Shown piece by piece: positions 25,085-32,971 of a stretch of 64,000 nucleotides of DNA. The first letter of the stretch is position 1. Every line of letters begins with the position of its first letter. A program made the position numbers and the translations under genes. Under the pieces are notes generated by a model. That model made no database searches and was not told where the DNA came from. It saw nothing but the letters and a program-made list of their open reading frames with translations. Source of the DNA: an uncultured Dehalococcoidia bacterium (lineage in GTDB: Bacteria; Chloroflexota; Dehalococcoidia; Lucifugimonadales; UBA3495); the NCBI GenBank assembly GCA_951813535.1, contig OX638345.1, positions 2,663,158-2,727,157 of the forward strand. The letters are read 5' to 3'.

Positions 25085-25888
25085 CTAGTTTTGGCCCAGC
25101 CGGACGGACTTCAGATACGCGGCGTTCACCGCATCGACCAACGCTGCCGGCACTCCGGCGCGTTCCAGGGCCTGCAAGCCTTCGGCCGTGGTGCCGCCCG
25201 GCGACGTGACCATGTCCTTGAGTTCACCCGGGTGCTTGCCCGTCTCGGAGATCAACTGCACGCTGCCCCTGACGGTCTGCAACGCCATCCGTCGCGACAC
25301 GTCGCGCGGCAATCCCACGTACACGCCGGCGTCGATCAGGGCCTCCACTATCAGGAACACGTAGGCCGGACCGCTGGCGCTGAGCGCCGTCGCCATGTCC
25401 ATGTATTTCTCGTCGTCAACGTAGATGGAGTCCCCGATGGTGGAAAGCATGGCGTCGGTGGCTTCCCGATGCGCCTCGCTCACCGAAGGGGCACAGGTCC
25501 ACATCGTCATGCCTTCGCCGATCTGTGCCGGCGTATTGGGCATGACGCGAATGATCCCGCCGTGTTTCATACCAGTCGCCAGCGAATTCATCGTTGCCCC
25601 GGCCACGATGGACATCAGCGATTTCCCGTCCCCGAATGAACCGCCGATATCGGCGTAAACTTTCGGGAGGTCCTGCGGCTTAACCGCCAGCGCTATTAGT
25701 TCGGATACGTCAACCACCGCGCCGTTTTCGCCCGAGACCCCAATGCCATACCTTTCCGCCAGGTAATCCCGTCGCGCGGGAACCGGCTCGCCCACGATCA
25801 CATCGCCGGCGTCGGCAACGCCAGCATCGAGCATCCCCGCCAGGATGGCCTCGGCCATCGTTCCACCACCGATGAACCCAATGTTCAT
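25085..25888 (-). CDS. proC: Pyrroline-5-carboxylate reductase
   Basis: 267 residues. It catalyses the last step of proline synthesis, NAD(P)H-dependent reduction of pyrroline-5-carboxylate. The Rossmann start is NIGFIGGGTMAEAILAGML. The conserved C-terminal segment ALSASGPAYVFLIVEALIDA and the block VTSPGGTTAEGLQALE are intact. The preceding PaREP1-like gene ends four bases upstream and yggT follows. proA and proB are not in the window. Confidence 0.96.
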   Translation of the reverse strand: MNIGFIGGGTMAEAILAGMLDAGVADAGDVIVGEPVPARRDYLAERYGIGVSGENGAVVDVSELIALAVKPQDLPKVYADIGGSFGDGKSLMSIVAGATMNSLATGMKHGGIIRVMPNTPAQIGEGMTMWTCAPSVSEAHREATDAMLSTIGDSIYVDDEKYMDMATALSASGPAYVFLIVEALIDAGVYVGLPRDVSRRMALQTVRGSVQLISETGKHPGELKDMVTSPGGTTAEGLQALERAGVPAALVDAVNAAYLKSVRLGQN

Positions 25889-25892
25889 TGCT

Positions 25893-26435
25893 CTAACCCT
25901 CGCCAGCGCCGGCCGTCAAGCCGTGCTTCACGGAAAATCCTACATCGGAGGTATCGCCGATTGCCAGGTCGTCATTGCCGGTGAGCCGGCGCAACCGTCT
26001 CAACTGGACGTTGCTGGTAATGGTGAACGGGCGAGGCGGCTGTGTCGTCAGGTCGATCAATGCCTCCATTACCCGCTCAACTCCGTCAATCATCTCAGAC
26101 AACTCTTCCGGGCTGCGGAAATTTTCGTAAAAATTCTCGTGACCCACGCGGTACGCTTCCGAAAGGGCCTGCACCTGGTCACTATCAAATCCGTATTCCA
26201 GCACGACTTGACTCATGACCGCGTGCACGTCCTGATGGGACTTATGCCGCCACCCGCGTTGTTCGGCGATGGCTTTCACTGGGTGCACCACGGCGCCCCA
26301 GGCTTTTTCACCCGCCTGCAAGCGGCTACCCATCTTCAGTTCTTCGCGCGCGTGGATTATCATCCGCAGACTGATCCGGAGACGGTCTTCGGTACTTTGC
26401 GTGCCGTGGGCCGGCAAGTCCGGTGCGGCAACCAT
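25893..26435 (-). CDS. PaREP1/HEPN-like helical protein
   Basis: 180 residues from MVAAPDLPAHG. The segment LQAGEKAWGAVVHPVKAIAE followed by QRGWRHKSHQDVHAVMSQ is the helical core seen in PaREP1/HEPN-fold proteins (A-x-K-x-WGA-x-x-H). HEPN proteins are often RNases or nucleotidyltransferase partners, but the R-x4-6-H catalytic motif is not clearly present, so activity is uncertain. The gene sits between pdxA (four-base gap) and proC (four-base gap), an unusual place, and is almost certainly co-transcribed with them. Confidence 0.6.
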   Translation of the reverse strand: MVAAPDLPAHGTQSTEDRLRISLRMIIHAREELKMGSRLQAGEKAWGAVVHPVKAIAEQRGWRHKSHQDVHAVMSQVVLEYGFDSDQVQALSEAYRVGHENFYENFRSPEELSEMIDGVERVMEALIDLTTQPPRPFTITSNVQLRRLRRLTGNDDLAIGDTSDVGFSVKHGLTAGAGEG

Positions 26436-26439
26436 ACAC

Positions 26440-27483
26440 CTACCCCTCACCCCAGCCGTCCGTCAGCCCGTCGCCCCGGGCAAAGGCCACCGCCATACGG
26501 ATCGATTCCACCATTGAAGTGTGGTCCGCCAGGTTCTTGCCGGCTATGTCGAATGCCGTTCCATGGTCAACCGACGTGCGGATGAACGGCAGTCCAAGGT
26601 TGGCAGTGATGCTCTCCTCAAATCCGTACACCTTTACCGGGATGTGCCCCTGGTCGTGATACATGCACAGGGTCACGTCGTACCGGTCCTGGATCACCTG
26701 GTGGAAGATGATGTCGGCGGGCACCGGGCCGATGGCGTTGATCCCTTCACCCTGCGCTTGTCGCACTGCCGGCGCGATCTCTTCCGCTTCCTCGTTGCCC
26801 AGCAATCCACCGTCGCTGCCATGGGGGTTCAGCGCCGCCACCCCAATCCGGGGCTCCGCAAATCCCCACTGCCGGAAGTTGTCGTCGGTCAGCCGCAGGT
26901 AGTCGAGGATCCGGCCCTTCTTCACGTAGTCACAGGCCACGCGCAACGACCGGTGCGTCGTCAGGTGGACCACCCGCAGGTTCTTGGCCATCAGCATCGT
27001 AGCGACGGTTTTCGCGCCGGACAGCTCCTGGAGCAGCTCCATGTGTCCGATGGCTTCGTATCCGGCCAGCGCGGCGGCTTCCTTGTTCAGCGGCGCCGTC
27101 GCCAGGCCGTCGACCACGCCGGCCATCGCCAGTTGACCGGCTTTGCTGACCCATTCCATGGCTGCTTTGCCGCACGGAACGCTCAACTGTCCGACGGTGA
27201 TGTCCTCGGGGTTCAGGTTCCCGATATCCACCACGTCGACCACCGACGGGTCATCCCCGGCGACCGTTGGATCATCCGTAGGGTTGATGCTCAAGCCCAA
27301 TCCGGTGAGCCGTGCCGCCTCTCGCATGGCGTGCACGTTGCCCACCACCACCGGCCGGCACGCGGCGTAGACCCGCGGGTCGGCCAGCGCCTTGACCACC
27401 ACCTCCGGTCCGATCCCGCATGGGTCGCCCATGGTGATCGCTATGGCCGGTCGCCTCGTTTCGTTTTCCGTCCCAGATACCAT
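26440..27483 (-). CDS. pdxA: 4-hydroxythreonine-4-phosphate dehydrogenase PdxA family
   Basis: 347 residues from MVSGTEN; a Met four codons upstream is possible but GAGG sits at the right distance for the later one. It oxidises 4-phosphooxy-threonine in pyridoxal phosphate synthesis. Diagnostic blocks: AIAITMGDPCGIGPEVVVKA, ATAPLNKEA, the metal ligands in AIGHMELLQELSG and MYHDQGHIPVK, and SVDHGTAFDIAGK. The PdxA2 subgroup, acting on D-threonate phosphate, is an alternative since other pdx genes are not seen here. It heads the leftward operon. Confidence 0.9.
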   Translation of the reverse strand: MVSGTENETRRPAIAITMGDPCGIGPEVVVKALADPRVYAACRPVVVGNVHAMREAARLTGLGLSINPTDDPTVAGDDPSVVDVVDIGNLNPEDITVGQLSVPCGKAAMEWVSKAGQLAMAGVVDGLATAPLNKEAAALAGYEAIGHMELLQELSGAKTVATMLMAKNLRVVHLTTHRSLRVACDYVKKGRILDYLRLTDDNFRQWGFAEPRIGVAALNPHGSDGGLLGNEEAEEIAPAVRQAQGEGINAIGPVPADIIFHQVIQDRYDVTLCMYHDQGHIPVKVYGFEESITANLGLPFIRTSVDHGTAFDIAGKNLADHTSMVESIRMAVAFARGDGLTDGWGEG

Positions 27484-27533
27484 CTCACGCCTCATCTGTC
27501 AGTGCGGGCTCCACTCGGCCAGCTGGCCGCAAA

Positions 27534-27542
27534 ATTATAGCA
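27534..27542 (-). promoter_or_regulatory. Predicted extended -10 promoter for the pdxA operon
   Basis: The minus strand reads TGCTATAAT, a perfect extended -10, about 50 bases upstream of the pdxA start. With a facing element at 27618-27626 it makes the gap a divergent promoter region. Confidence 0.6.
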
Positions 27543-27617
27543 CGCGCACCAATTGCGCTATCCCGCTTCGAACGGGCACATCGCGCCTCCGAACGGTACC
27601 CCGGCTTGAATCTGCTT

Positions 27618-27626
27618 TGCTATACT
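27618..27626 (+). promoter_or_regulatory. Predicted extended -10 promoter for the Panacea gene
   Basis: TGCTATACT lies 31 bases upstream of the ATG at 27658, giving a short leader. It has the same form as the other extended -10 elements in the window. Confidence 0.55.
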
Positions 27627-27657
27627 GGCGCCAAAATACAAACACTGAGCAGGCCAC

Positions 27658-28194
27658 ATGGATCAGCAAAAATATTTCGAACAAGACCGCGGGAAGCTCA
27701 TAGAAGCTGCCCTATACCTCAGTGAACTTTCGATCGACGACCCTGATTTTGGGATCGCAAAATTGGCGAAGCTCCTGTACTACGCAGATTGCGACGCGTA
27801 CATCCAGCGCGGCGAGCCTATCACAGGCACTACCTATCTCCATTTCCCTCATGGACCGTACCCGGCAAATTGGTATGAAGTGCGGGAACAGATGGAACTA
27901 CAGGGCGACGTTGAGGTCGTATACGGATCGTCGGGCGAAGCCTACCAACGATACCGACTATTGCCCCTGCGCGCCGCCGATTTGGAGCGACTGAAACCCA
28001 CTGAACGCGAAATCCTAGAAGCCCAAGTTTCGCGATTCGCGGGATTCAACGCGGCGGGGATTGAGCAATACTCCCACCAAGAAATTGGTTGGTTGTCTAC
28101 CGAGGATGGGCAGCCCATACCCTACTCGCTGGCGGGGGTTTCATCAGCTCAGCTGAGTACGCGCGATATCCAAAATAGTCGCGCTTTTAGTTGA
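27658..28194 (+). CDS. Panacea-domain (DUF4065) protein, possible antitoxin
   Basis: 178 residues. The block FGIAKLAKLLYYADCDAYIQ with RGEPITGTTYLHFPHGPYP matches the Panacea/SocA-like fold (KL-x-KLLY-x-D, then G-x-P-I-T-G, then GP-x-P). Panacea proteins neutralise many unrelated toxins and also occur in phage genes. Its 3' end overlaps by eight bases a convergent small gene with a RelE/ParE-like look. That is not the usual tandem layout, so the pairing is only a hypothesis. Base composition is somewhat lower in GC than neighbouring genes, which would fit transfer. Confidence 0.8.
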   Translation: MDQQKYFEQDRGKLIEAALYLSELSIDDPDFGIAKLAKLLYYADCDAYIQRGEPITGTTYLHFPHGPYPANWYEVREQMELQGDVEVVYGSSGEAYQRYRLLPLRAADLERLKPTEREILEAQVSRFAGFNAAGIEQYSHQEIGWLSTEDGQPIPYSLAGVSSAQLSTRDIQNSRAFS

Positions 28195-28495
28195 TGCTCC
28201 GAACGCCCAGCAAGTGGACTTCCCCGTCGTCTTCCACGATTTCGTAGCTGATTCGTACCCTGCCGAACGGATGTATCGCCGACCTGGGAAAATCGATCGC
28301 TCTCATGTTGTCCGGCCAACCTGGTATTGCCCTTGGAGCCCACGGAGAATACGCGATAGCTTCTTTGATAGCGACCAGCGTCACAGGATCCGTCATAGGG
28401 TTGATCCAGCCTTCCAATACGCCACTTTTCCAACCCGCATCAAAATCATCCAATTCGATCACCAGGTAGCGCCTGCCTCGGTGGGATGGCGACAT
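28187..28495 (-). CDS. Small RelE/ParE-like protein, possible toxin
   Basis: 102 residues with a strong AAGGAGA ribosome site. The C-terminal part FGRVRISYEIVEDDGEVHLL resembles the last strands of the RelE/ParE fold (R-I-x-Y-x-V ... V-x-L-L). The N-terminal part is not typical, and catalytic residues cannot be assigned. It lies in the gap after nrdJ and converges on the Panacea gene with an eight-base overlap. It could instead be an unrelated small protein. Confidence in the gene is good; in the fold, low. Confidence 0.55.
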   Translation of the reverse strand: MSPSHRGRRYLVIELDDFDAGWKSGVLEGWINPMTDPVTLVAIKEAIAYSPWAPRAIPGWPDNMRAIDFPRSAIHPFGRVRISYEIVEDDGEVHLLGVRSIN

Positions 28496-28540
28496 ATACC
28501 GTCTCCTTCGCGCCGTTATGCACGGCTAAATCAAAAGAAC

Positions 28541-28566
28541 AAAAAAGGGCGGATGAGTGTCCGCCC
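28541..28566 (-). terminator. Intrinsic terminator after nrdJ
   Basis: On the minus strand GGGCGGA, a six-base loop, TCCGCCC, then six T. The hairpin begins 11 bases after the nrdJ stop codon. A textbook rho-independent terminator that closes the nrdJ transcript before the RelE-like gene. Confidence 0.92.
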
Positions 28567-28576
28567 AGAAGACGAT

Positions 28577-31018
28577 TTACTCGCACTTGTTCCACCCGCA
28601 TGAATAGCAGGCGAGGCAGCCCTCCTGGTTGACCACGCTCCCGTTGCATTCCGGGCACCGCTGGGAGAAACCCGTCGGATACATCGGCGCCGGCGCGTGC
28701 CCATTGCTCCCGTTCTCCACCGGACCCCCGGCCAGGCTCAGTTGCACCCCGGCCGGCGCGCTGTCCAGCGCATCGCCGCCGTTGGTGATGTTGTCCAGCA
28801 CCAGAGCCACCGCATCGGGACCCGACCCCACCAGCACGCCGTTGTCCCACGCCGGGCAGCAGGTTATCCCGCGCAGTTGCCGGGTGACCTCGCTGGGGTC
28901 GATGCCAGCCCGCAGCGCCAGCGATACCAGGCGCGACACCGCCTCCAGCAGCGCCGCGTCGCAACCGCCGGCCTTGCCCATGGTCCCAAACACTTCGAAG
29001 GGCAACCCGTCGGAATCCATGTTCACGGTGACGTACATGTTGCCGTGTCCGGTCCGTACCCGTTCCGTGATGCCGTGGATCTGTCGCGGCCGCCGCCGGG
29101 GCACCCGGCTGCCGAGCCCAATGATTTTCACCGCGTCCGGGTCATCCGGGTCGGCCCGGTTGTCGTCTTCCGATTCCTGGGCTCCGTTGCCGGTGCTCAA
29201 CACCTGCTCCGATTTGCTCCCGTCGCGGTATACCGTAATGCCCTTGCATCCCAGGGTGTAGGCGGACCGGTAGGCCTCCGCCACGTCCTCCACCGTCGCC
29301 TCGTGAGGGAAGTTGATGGTCTTGGATACCGCGTTGTCCGTGTATTCCTGGAAAGCCGCCTGCATCCGCACGTGCCATCGGGGATCGATGTCATGAGAAA
29401 CCCGGAACACGTTCTTGACCCAACCAGGCACGTCCAAATCCTCCAGCGAACCCACGCTGGCCAGGTGTTCCATCAGTTCCGGCGAGTAAAACCCCTCGTG
29501 TCGTGCGACGGCTTCCAGGAAAGCGTTGCCCTCGACCAGGCGTGTGTTGTCCATCACGTTCCGGACGTAGGACAGGGCGAACAACGGCTCGATCCCGCTG
29601 GAGGCCCCCGCTATGATGCTGATCGTTCCGGTGGGCGCAATCGTCACCGGCGCCGAGTTCCGCATCGGTATGGATGTCGGCCCCTCGTTGTACGCGCTGT
29701 TTTCCCACTGCGGGAACGGGCCCCGGGACTCCGCCAACTCGCAGGACGCCCGGAAGGTTTCTTCCTGGATGAACCTCATCACCTCACGAGCCAATTCCAG
29801 GGCCTCCACGCTGTCGTAGCGCACGCCCATCTGGATCAGCAGGTCCGACCATCCCATGACACCCAGCCCGATGCGCCGGGTCTGCCGGCTCATGTCCGCG
29901 ATCTCCTGAATCGGATAGTTGTTCATGTCGATCACGCAGTCCAGCATATGCACCGCCGTCGTGATGACTTCACTCATCCGCTCCCAGTCCACCTCCACGT
30001 CATCCGCGGTGTAACGGACCATCCGGGTCAGGTTCAGCGAGCCCAGGTTGCACGATTCGTACGGCAACAACGGCTGCTCTCCGCACGGGTTGGTCGACTC
30101 GATGTCCCCCAGTTGCGGGTTCGGATTGTCCCGGTTGATGCGATCCAGGAACACGATGCCCGGATCGCCGGTGCGCCAGGCCAACTCTGTCATCCGCTGA
30201 AACACTTCCCCGGCGTTCAGCTGACCCGACACCTGCCCGGTACGGGGATTGACGAGATCATAGTCCTCGCCCTTTTCCGCCTTCACCATGAAGTCCTCGG
30301 TAACCGCCACCGAGATGTTGAAGTTGCTCAGATGAGTACCGTCCTCTTTGGACCTGATGAACGAGAGCACGTCCGGGTGCGTCACGTGCAGGATGCCCAT
30401 GTTCGCACCCCGGCGAGTGCCACCCTGCTTCACGACGTCGGTCGCCGCGTCAAAAGCGTTGATGAAGCTCACCGGCCCCGAAGCCACGCCGCCGGTCGAG
30501 CCCACGACGTCCCCCTCCGGCCGCAGCCGCGAAAAGGCAAAGCCCGTGCCGCCGCCGCTCTTGTGGATCAGCGCCGTCTCCTTCACCTTGGTGAAGATGG
30601 AATCCAGGGAATCCTCGACCGGCAGCACGAAGCACGCCGACAACTGCTGCAACTCACGACCCGCGTTCATCAACGTCGGCGAGTTGGGCAGGAATTCCAG
30701 CCGCCGCATCACCCCGTAGAATCGCTCTTCCACCGCGGCGCGTTCGTCTTCGGTCGCGCCATATTCCATCTCCGATTGGGACAGATTGTGCGCCACCCGG
30801 CGGAACATCCCTTCCGGGTCTTCCAATACATTTCCTTCCCGGTCCTTGGAAAGATACCGACGCTGCAGCACGACCCTCGCGTTATCGGTCAGGGTCCCGT
30901 TCCTGTCGTTGTATTCGCCGGCTATGCCGGCCGCTATCATTGCGTCACGTATGCGCCGCCTCACCTCATCGGCCGAATCAGCCCTTCTCGCCGGATCAAT
31001 TCCCGTAGCCGTTGCCAC
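28577..31018 (-). CDS. nrdJ: Adenosylcobalamin-dependent (class II) ribonucleoside-diphosphate reductase
   Basis: 813 residues. It reduces ribonucleotides to deoxyribonucleotides using a thiyl radical made from B12. Key blocks: LQQLSACFVLPVEDSLDSIF with a redox Cys, the radical-Cys region STNPCGEQPLLPYESCNLGS, the phosphate-binding PTGTISIIAGASSGIEPLF, and a C-terminal tail CPECNGSV ... CYSCGWNKCE holding zinc-ribbon or shuttle cysteines. The start is a GTG with a GGGAGGT site just before it. The frame opens eight codons earlier with a TTG, which I reject. nrdR lies upstream, with two unknown genes between. No B12 riboswitch was seen. Confidence 0.95.
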   Translation of the reverse strand: MATATGIDPARRADSADEVRRRIRDAMIAAGIAGEYNDRNGTLTDNARVVLQRRYLSKDREGNVLEDPEGMFRRVAHNLSQSEMEYGATEDERAAVEERFYGVMRRLEFLPNSPTLMNAGRELQQLSACFVLPVEDSLDSIFTKVKETALIHKSGGGTGFAFSRLRPEGDVVGSTGGVASGPVSFINAFDAATDVVKQGGTRRGANMGILHVTHPDVLSFIRSKEDGTHLSNFNISVAVTEDFMVKAEKGEDYDLVNPRTGQVSGQLNAGEVFQRMTELAWRTGDPGIVFLDRINRDNPNPQLGDIESTNPCGEQPLLPYESCNLGSLNLTRMVRYTADDVEVDWERMSEVITTAVHMLDCVIDMNNYPIQEIADMSRQTRRIGLGVMGWSDLLIQMGVRYDSVEALELAREVMRFIQEETFRASCELAESRGPFPQWENSAYNEGPTSIPMRNSAPVTIAPTGTISIIAGASSGIEPLFALSYVRNVMDNTRLVEGNAFLEAVARHEGFYSPELMEHLASVGSLEDLDVPGWVKNVFRVSHDIDPRWHVRMQAAFQEYTDNAVSKTINFPHEATVEDVAEAYRSAYTLGCKGITVYRDGSKSEQVLSTGNGAQESEDDNRADPDDPDAVKIIGLGSRVPRRRPRQIHGITERVRTGHGNMYVTVNMDSDGLPFEVFGTMGKAGGCDAALLEAVSRLVSLALRAGIDPSEVTRQLRGITCCPAWDNGVLVGSGPDAVALVLDNITNGGDALDSAPAGVQLSLAGGPVENGSNGHAPAPMYPTGFSQRCPECNGSVVNQEGCLACYSCGWNKCE

Positions 31019-31037
31019 CGCAGGTACCTCCCTCAAA

Positions 31038-31052
31038 ATCAATTATATTGAT
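31038..31052. promoter_or_regulatory. Palindrome overlapping the -10 of nrdJ
   Basis: ATCAAT-TAT-ATTGAT is an exact 6-3-6 inverted repeat. On the minus strand it contains a TATAAT hexamer (31047 to 31042), placed so that transcription would start about 17 bases before the nrdJ GTG. A second, imperfect version of the arms (ATCGAAT ... ATTGAT) follows at 31051-31068. It looks like an operator over a promoter but does not match the NrdR box well. Confidence 0.5.
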
Positions 31053-31197
31053 CGAATTTATGATTGATGGATAAAGAACGACGATCCGCATGGGATCCGC
31101 GTGCGCCGCTGTAGTTTAAACCATCAACCCTCTCGCGCGCCGGGTTTGTCGGCCAGGTGCGGCGGGACGCCGGCGCGCCAACGCCCCGCCTCGATGA

Positions 31198-31767
31198 TCA
31201 TGTTGCTCCGACCTCGTTTTTCCGGTTCACCCCCTGGAGCCGCGCGGTGAGGTCCAGGTCGAACCTTAACTCCTTGTAGAAGTACAGCACCGGCGTTTCG
31301 CGTTCCTGACGCAGGTCCAATCCGACCAACGCGGCCGTCGCGTCCTGCACCCGATGCCAAACTCCCTCATCACCCGGGGTTCCCCTGGTGACGAGACGCA
31401 CCACCCCGGAGGTCATGCTTATTCCCAAACGGGTCAGGGTATCCGCAATCAGGTCTGCAAAGTCTTTCAAAGCTCCGTACGCGTACTGATGACCCGCAGT
31501 CAGGCGCAACGCCAGTCCCGTGGGCGTGTTCCGGCAATTGGTCACCGGGAAGGTGCTCCGCAACTGCCGGGTAATCTCGGCCTCGGCCCCTTCCGGGCAC
31601 GGGCCACAGTGGATTTCTACGTTGTAATGCACCGAGTGTTGCATTTGTTCAGGCTCCCGAGCGCCAGGCTCATGCTGGAGTTGATTGGCCGACACCCGGC
31701 GGGGCGGATCAAAGTCTGCCGCCGCCGGTTGTTTGTAACGGTCGACGCTTTCACGCGATGAGGTCAT
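31198..31767 (-). CDS. Hypothetical protein between nrdR and nrdJ
   Basis: 189 residues. The first 40 are polar and may be disordered. The rest is alpha/beta, with CGPCPEGAEAEITRQLRSTF near residue 54, then FADLIADTLTRLGISMTSGV and a C-terminal LYFYKELRFDLDLTARLQ. The CxxC could bind metal or be redox active. I do not recognise the family. The start overlaps the previous gene by 17 bases and has a GGGAGG site, so the two are coupled. Its place between nrdR and nrdJ suggests a link to deoxynucleotide supply, which is inference. Confidence 0.6.
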   Translation of the reverse strand: MTSSRESVDRYKQPAAADFDPPRRVSANQLQHEPGAREPEQMQHSVHYNVEIHCGPCPEGAEAEITRQLRSTFPVTNCRNTPTGLALRLTAGHQYAYGALKDFADLIADTLTRLGISMTSGVVRLVTRGTPGDEGVWHRVQDATAALVGLDLRQERETPVLYFYKELRFDLDLTARLQGVNRKNEVGAT

Positions 31768-32008
31768 CGCCCTCCCGCTGCGCCGGCAACGCTGCCCAGC
31801 AACTCACCAGGCACGCCCGGGACTCTCGGTCCAGGTCATCCTGAAGTTCGGCAAAGGGGTTCGGAATCCACGAGTCGCCATTGTCCGCGTCGCTGGTGGC
31901 CCAGTCCGACGGGACCCACATCTTCCGCAGCATCTCCTCCATGTCGTGGACCCGGTTGTTGTGGGTCAACAGCCTTGTGAAGGCGGAGTATTGAACGGTG
32001 CTGCTCAT
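31751..32008 (-). CDS. Small hypothetical protein downstream of nrdR
   Basis: 85 residues from MSSTVQYSAFTRLL; the frame is open 39 codons further up, but that part looks non-coding. The protein is acidic, with MEEMLRKMWVPSDWATSD and NPFAELQDDLDRESRACLVS, probably helical. A GGGAGG lies 13 bases before this ATG, a little far, so the true start may be a non-ATG codon slightly upstream. No known motif. It overlaps the following gene and lies 186 bases after nrdR on the same strand. Confidence 0.5.
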   Translation of the reverse strand: MSSTVQYSAFTRLLTHNNRVHDMEEMLRKMWVPSDWATSDADNGDSWIPNPFAELQDDLDRESRACLVSCWAALPAQREGDDLIA

Positions 32009-32194
32009 GATGGTGTTGAACACCTCCCTTGGGGTTGTGGATGGCGAGCAGGTGGCAAGTCTGCCAATTTGGTTTGACCTGGACGCCCGGCAATGGTGGC
32101 GATGCCGGAGCGCCCGTAAGTCCATTGGTTGATACGCTTCAACGCGAATCGCAGTTCACGTCCTCATCAATGCAAGGCCTGGGCCGTGGTTCGC

Positions 32195-32722
32195 CTATTG
32201 CCCATCGCGGCGCGTGGTGCGCCGGGCCCGGGGTTTCCGGGATGTAACCGCCGCCAGGCTCAGCAGCGGTTCCGGTTGCCCCTGTCGCAGCGAACGGGCC
32301 TGTTCTTCAAAGTCGTTCGCTCCCCGGAAGTCGTAATACACCGACGCGTAACGCATGTACGCCACTTCGTCCAGCGCCCGCAGCCGCTCCAGGACCATCA
32401 ATCCCAGGTCCCGGGATTTGACCACGCCGCTTCCCAGACGCTGAAGTTCCGTTTCAATGTCGTCGGCGAGGCGGTCAATGTCCCGTCGGGGTATCGGCCT
32501 CCTGGTGCAGGCCATATCGATCCCCGAGATCAACTTGGCCCGGCTGAATTCCTGGCGCCGGCCGTCGCGCTTGTCGACCTGCAACGCGGGCAACCTGACT
32601 TGCTCATGGGTGGTGAACCGACGGCCGCACGAAAGGCACTCGCGCCGCCGCCGGATGCCGTTGTCAGCATCCCGCGAGTCGGTCACTTTGCTCTGCACGG
32701 TTTGGCAATAAGGGCATTTCAT
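32195..32722 (-). CDS. nrdR: Transcriptional repressor NrdR
   Basis: 175 residues. NrdR senses ATP/dATP and represses ribonucleotide reductase genes. The zinc ribbon CPYC ... CLSCGRRF has its four Cys at residues 3, 6, 29 and 32, and an ATP-cone follows (DKRDGRRQEFSRAKLISGID, then VAYMRYASVYYDFRGANDFE). The C-terminal 25 residues are an Arg-rich extension beyond the usual 150-160. The ATG at 32722 lies about 45 bases from two NrdR-box-like palindromes, so the gene probably represses itself. nrdJ is the next recognisable gene downstream. Confidence 0.96.
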   Translation of the reverse strand: MKCPYCQTVQSKVTDSRDADNGIRRRRECLSCGRRFTTHEQVRLPALQVDKRDGRRQEFSRAKLISGIDMACTRRPIPRRDIDRLADDIETELQRLGSGVVKSRDLGLMVLERLRALDEVAYMRYASVYYDFRGANDFEEQARSLRQGQPEPLLSLAAVTSRKPRARRTTRRDGQ

Positions 32723-32766
32723 CAGATTGCACGCCTTTTGGTCTTTTTTTCAGACAGTTTTTGAAA

Positions 32767-32782
32767 TCGGTATATGTTGTGT
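32767..32782 (-). promoter_or_regulatory. NrdR-box-like site 1 upstream of nrdR
   Basis: The minus strand reads ACACAACATATACCGA, matching 12 of 16 positions of the remembered NrdR consensus ACACAATATATAGTGT. It lies in the predicted nrdR leader, between the transcription start and the ATG. Confidence 0.6.
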
Positions 32783-32797
32783 TTTTGAACCCGAAAA

Positions 32798-32813
32798 CCA
32801 CAATTTGTAGTAG
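32798..32813 (-). promoter_or_regulatory. NrdR-box-like site 2 upstream of nrdR
   Basis: The plus strand reads CCACAATTTGTAGTAG, matching 11 of 16 positions of the NrdR consensus. Its centre is 31 bp, about three helical turns, from the centre of site 1, the spacing known for paired NrdR boxes. It covers the expected transcription start of nrdR. Confidence 0.6.
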
Positions 32814-32818
32814 TCAGA

Positions 32819-32824
32819 ATTATA
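32819..32824 (-). promoter_or_regulatory. Predicted -10 of nrdR
   Basis: A perfect TATAAT on the minus strand with a weak -35 (GTGCGA) 17 bases upstream. The implied start at about 32812 falls inside NrdR-box-like site 2. Confidence 0.55.
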
Positions 32825-32911
32825 CCGACCACGATTCCGGTTCGCACGGAAAACGGCGTAAGAATTTCAACTGGATTTCCCCCGATTTTCACGCCGCCAT
32901 ACGTGAGGGCA

Positions 32912-32948
32912 CAAAAATTGGCCCCCTCTCCCAGCAGAAGAGGGGGCC
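32912..32948 (-). terminator. Intrinsic terminator after ftsZ
   Basis: On the minus strand a 10-bp stem GGCCCCCTCT / AGAGGGGGCC with a nine-base loop, followed by AATTTTTG. It begins 23 bases after the ftsZ stop and separates the division cluster from nrdR. Confidence 0.92.
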
Positions 32949-32971
32949 ACGGGGGTCGGAGAGGGATCGGT

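Noticed and set aside
28697-31051. 784-codon open frame on the plus strand opposite nrdJ
   Set aside because: Antisense shadow of nrdJ; the composition is Arg/His/Pro rich and no domain is recognisable.
31019-31197. Possible cobalamin riboswitch upstream of nrdJ
   Set aside because: The gap is only about 180 bases and I found no B12-box-like core; the region is better explained by an AT-rich promoter with a palindrome.
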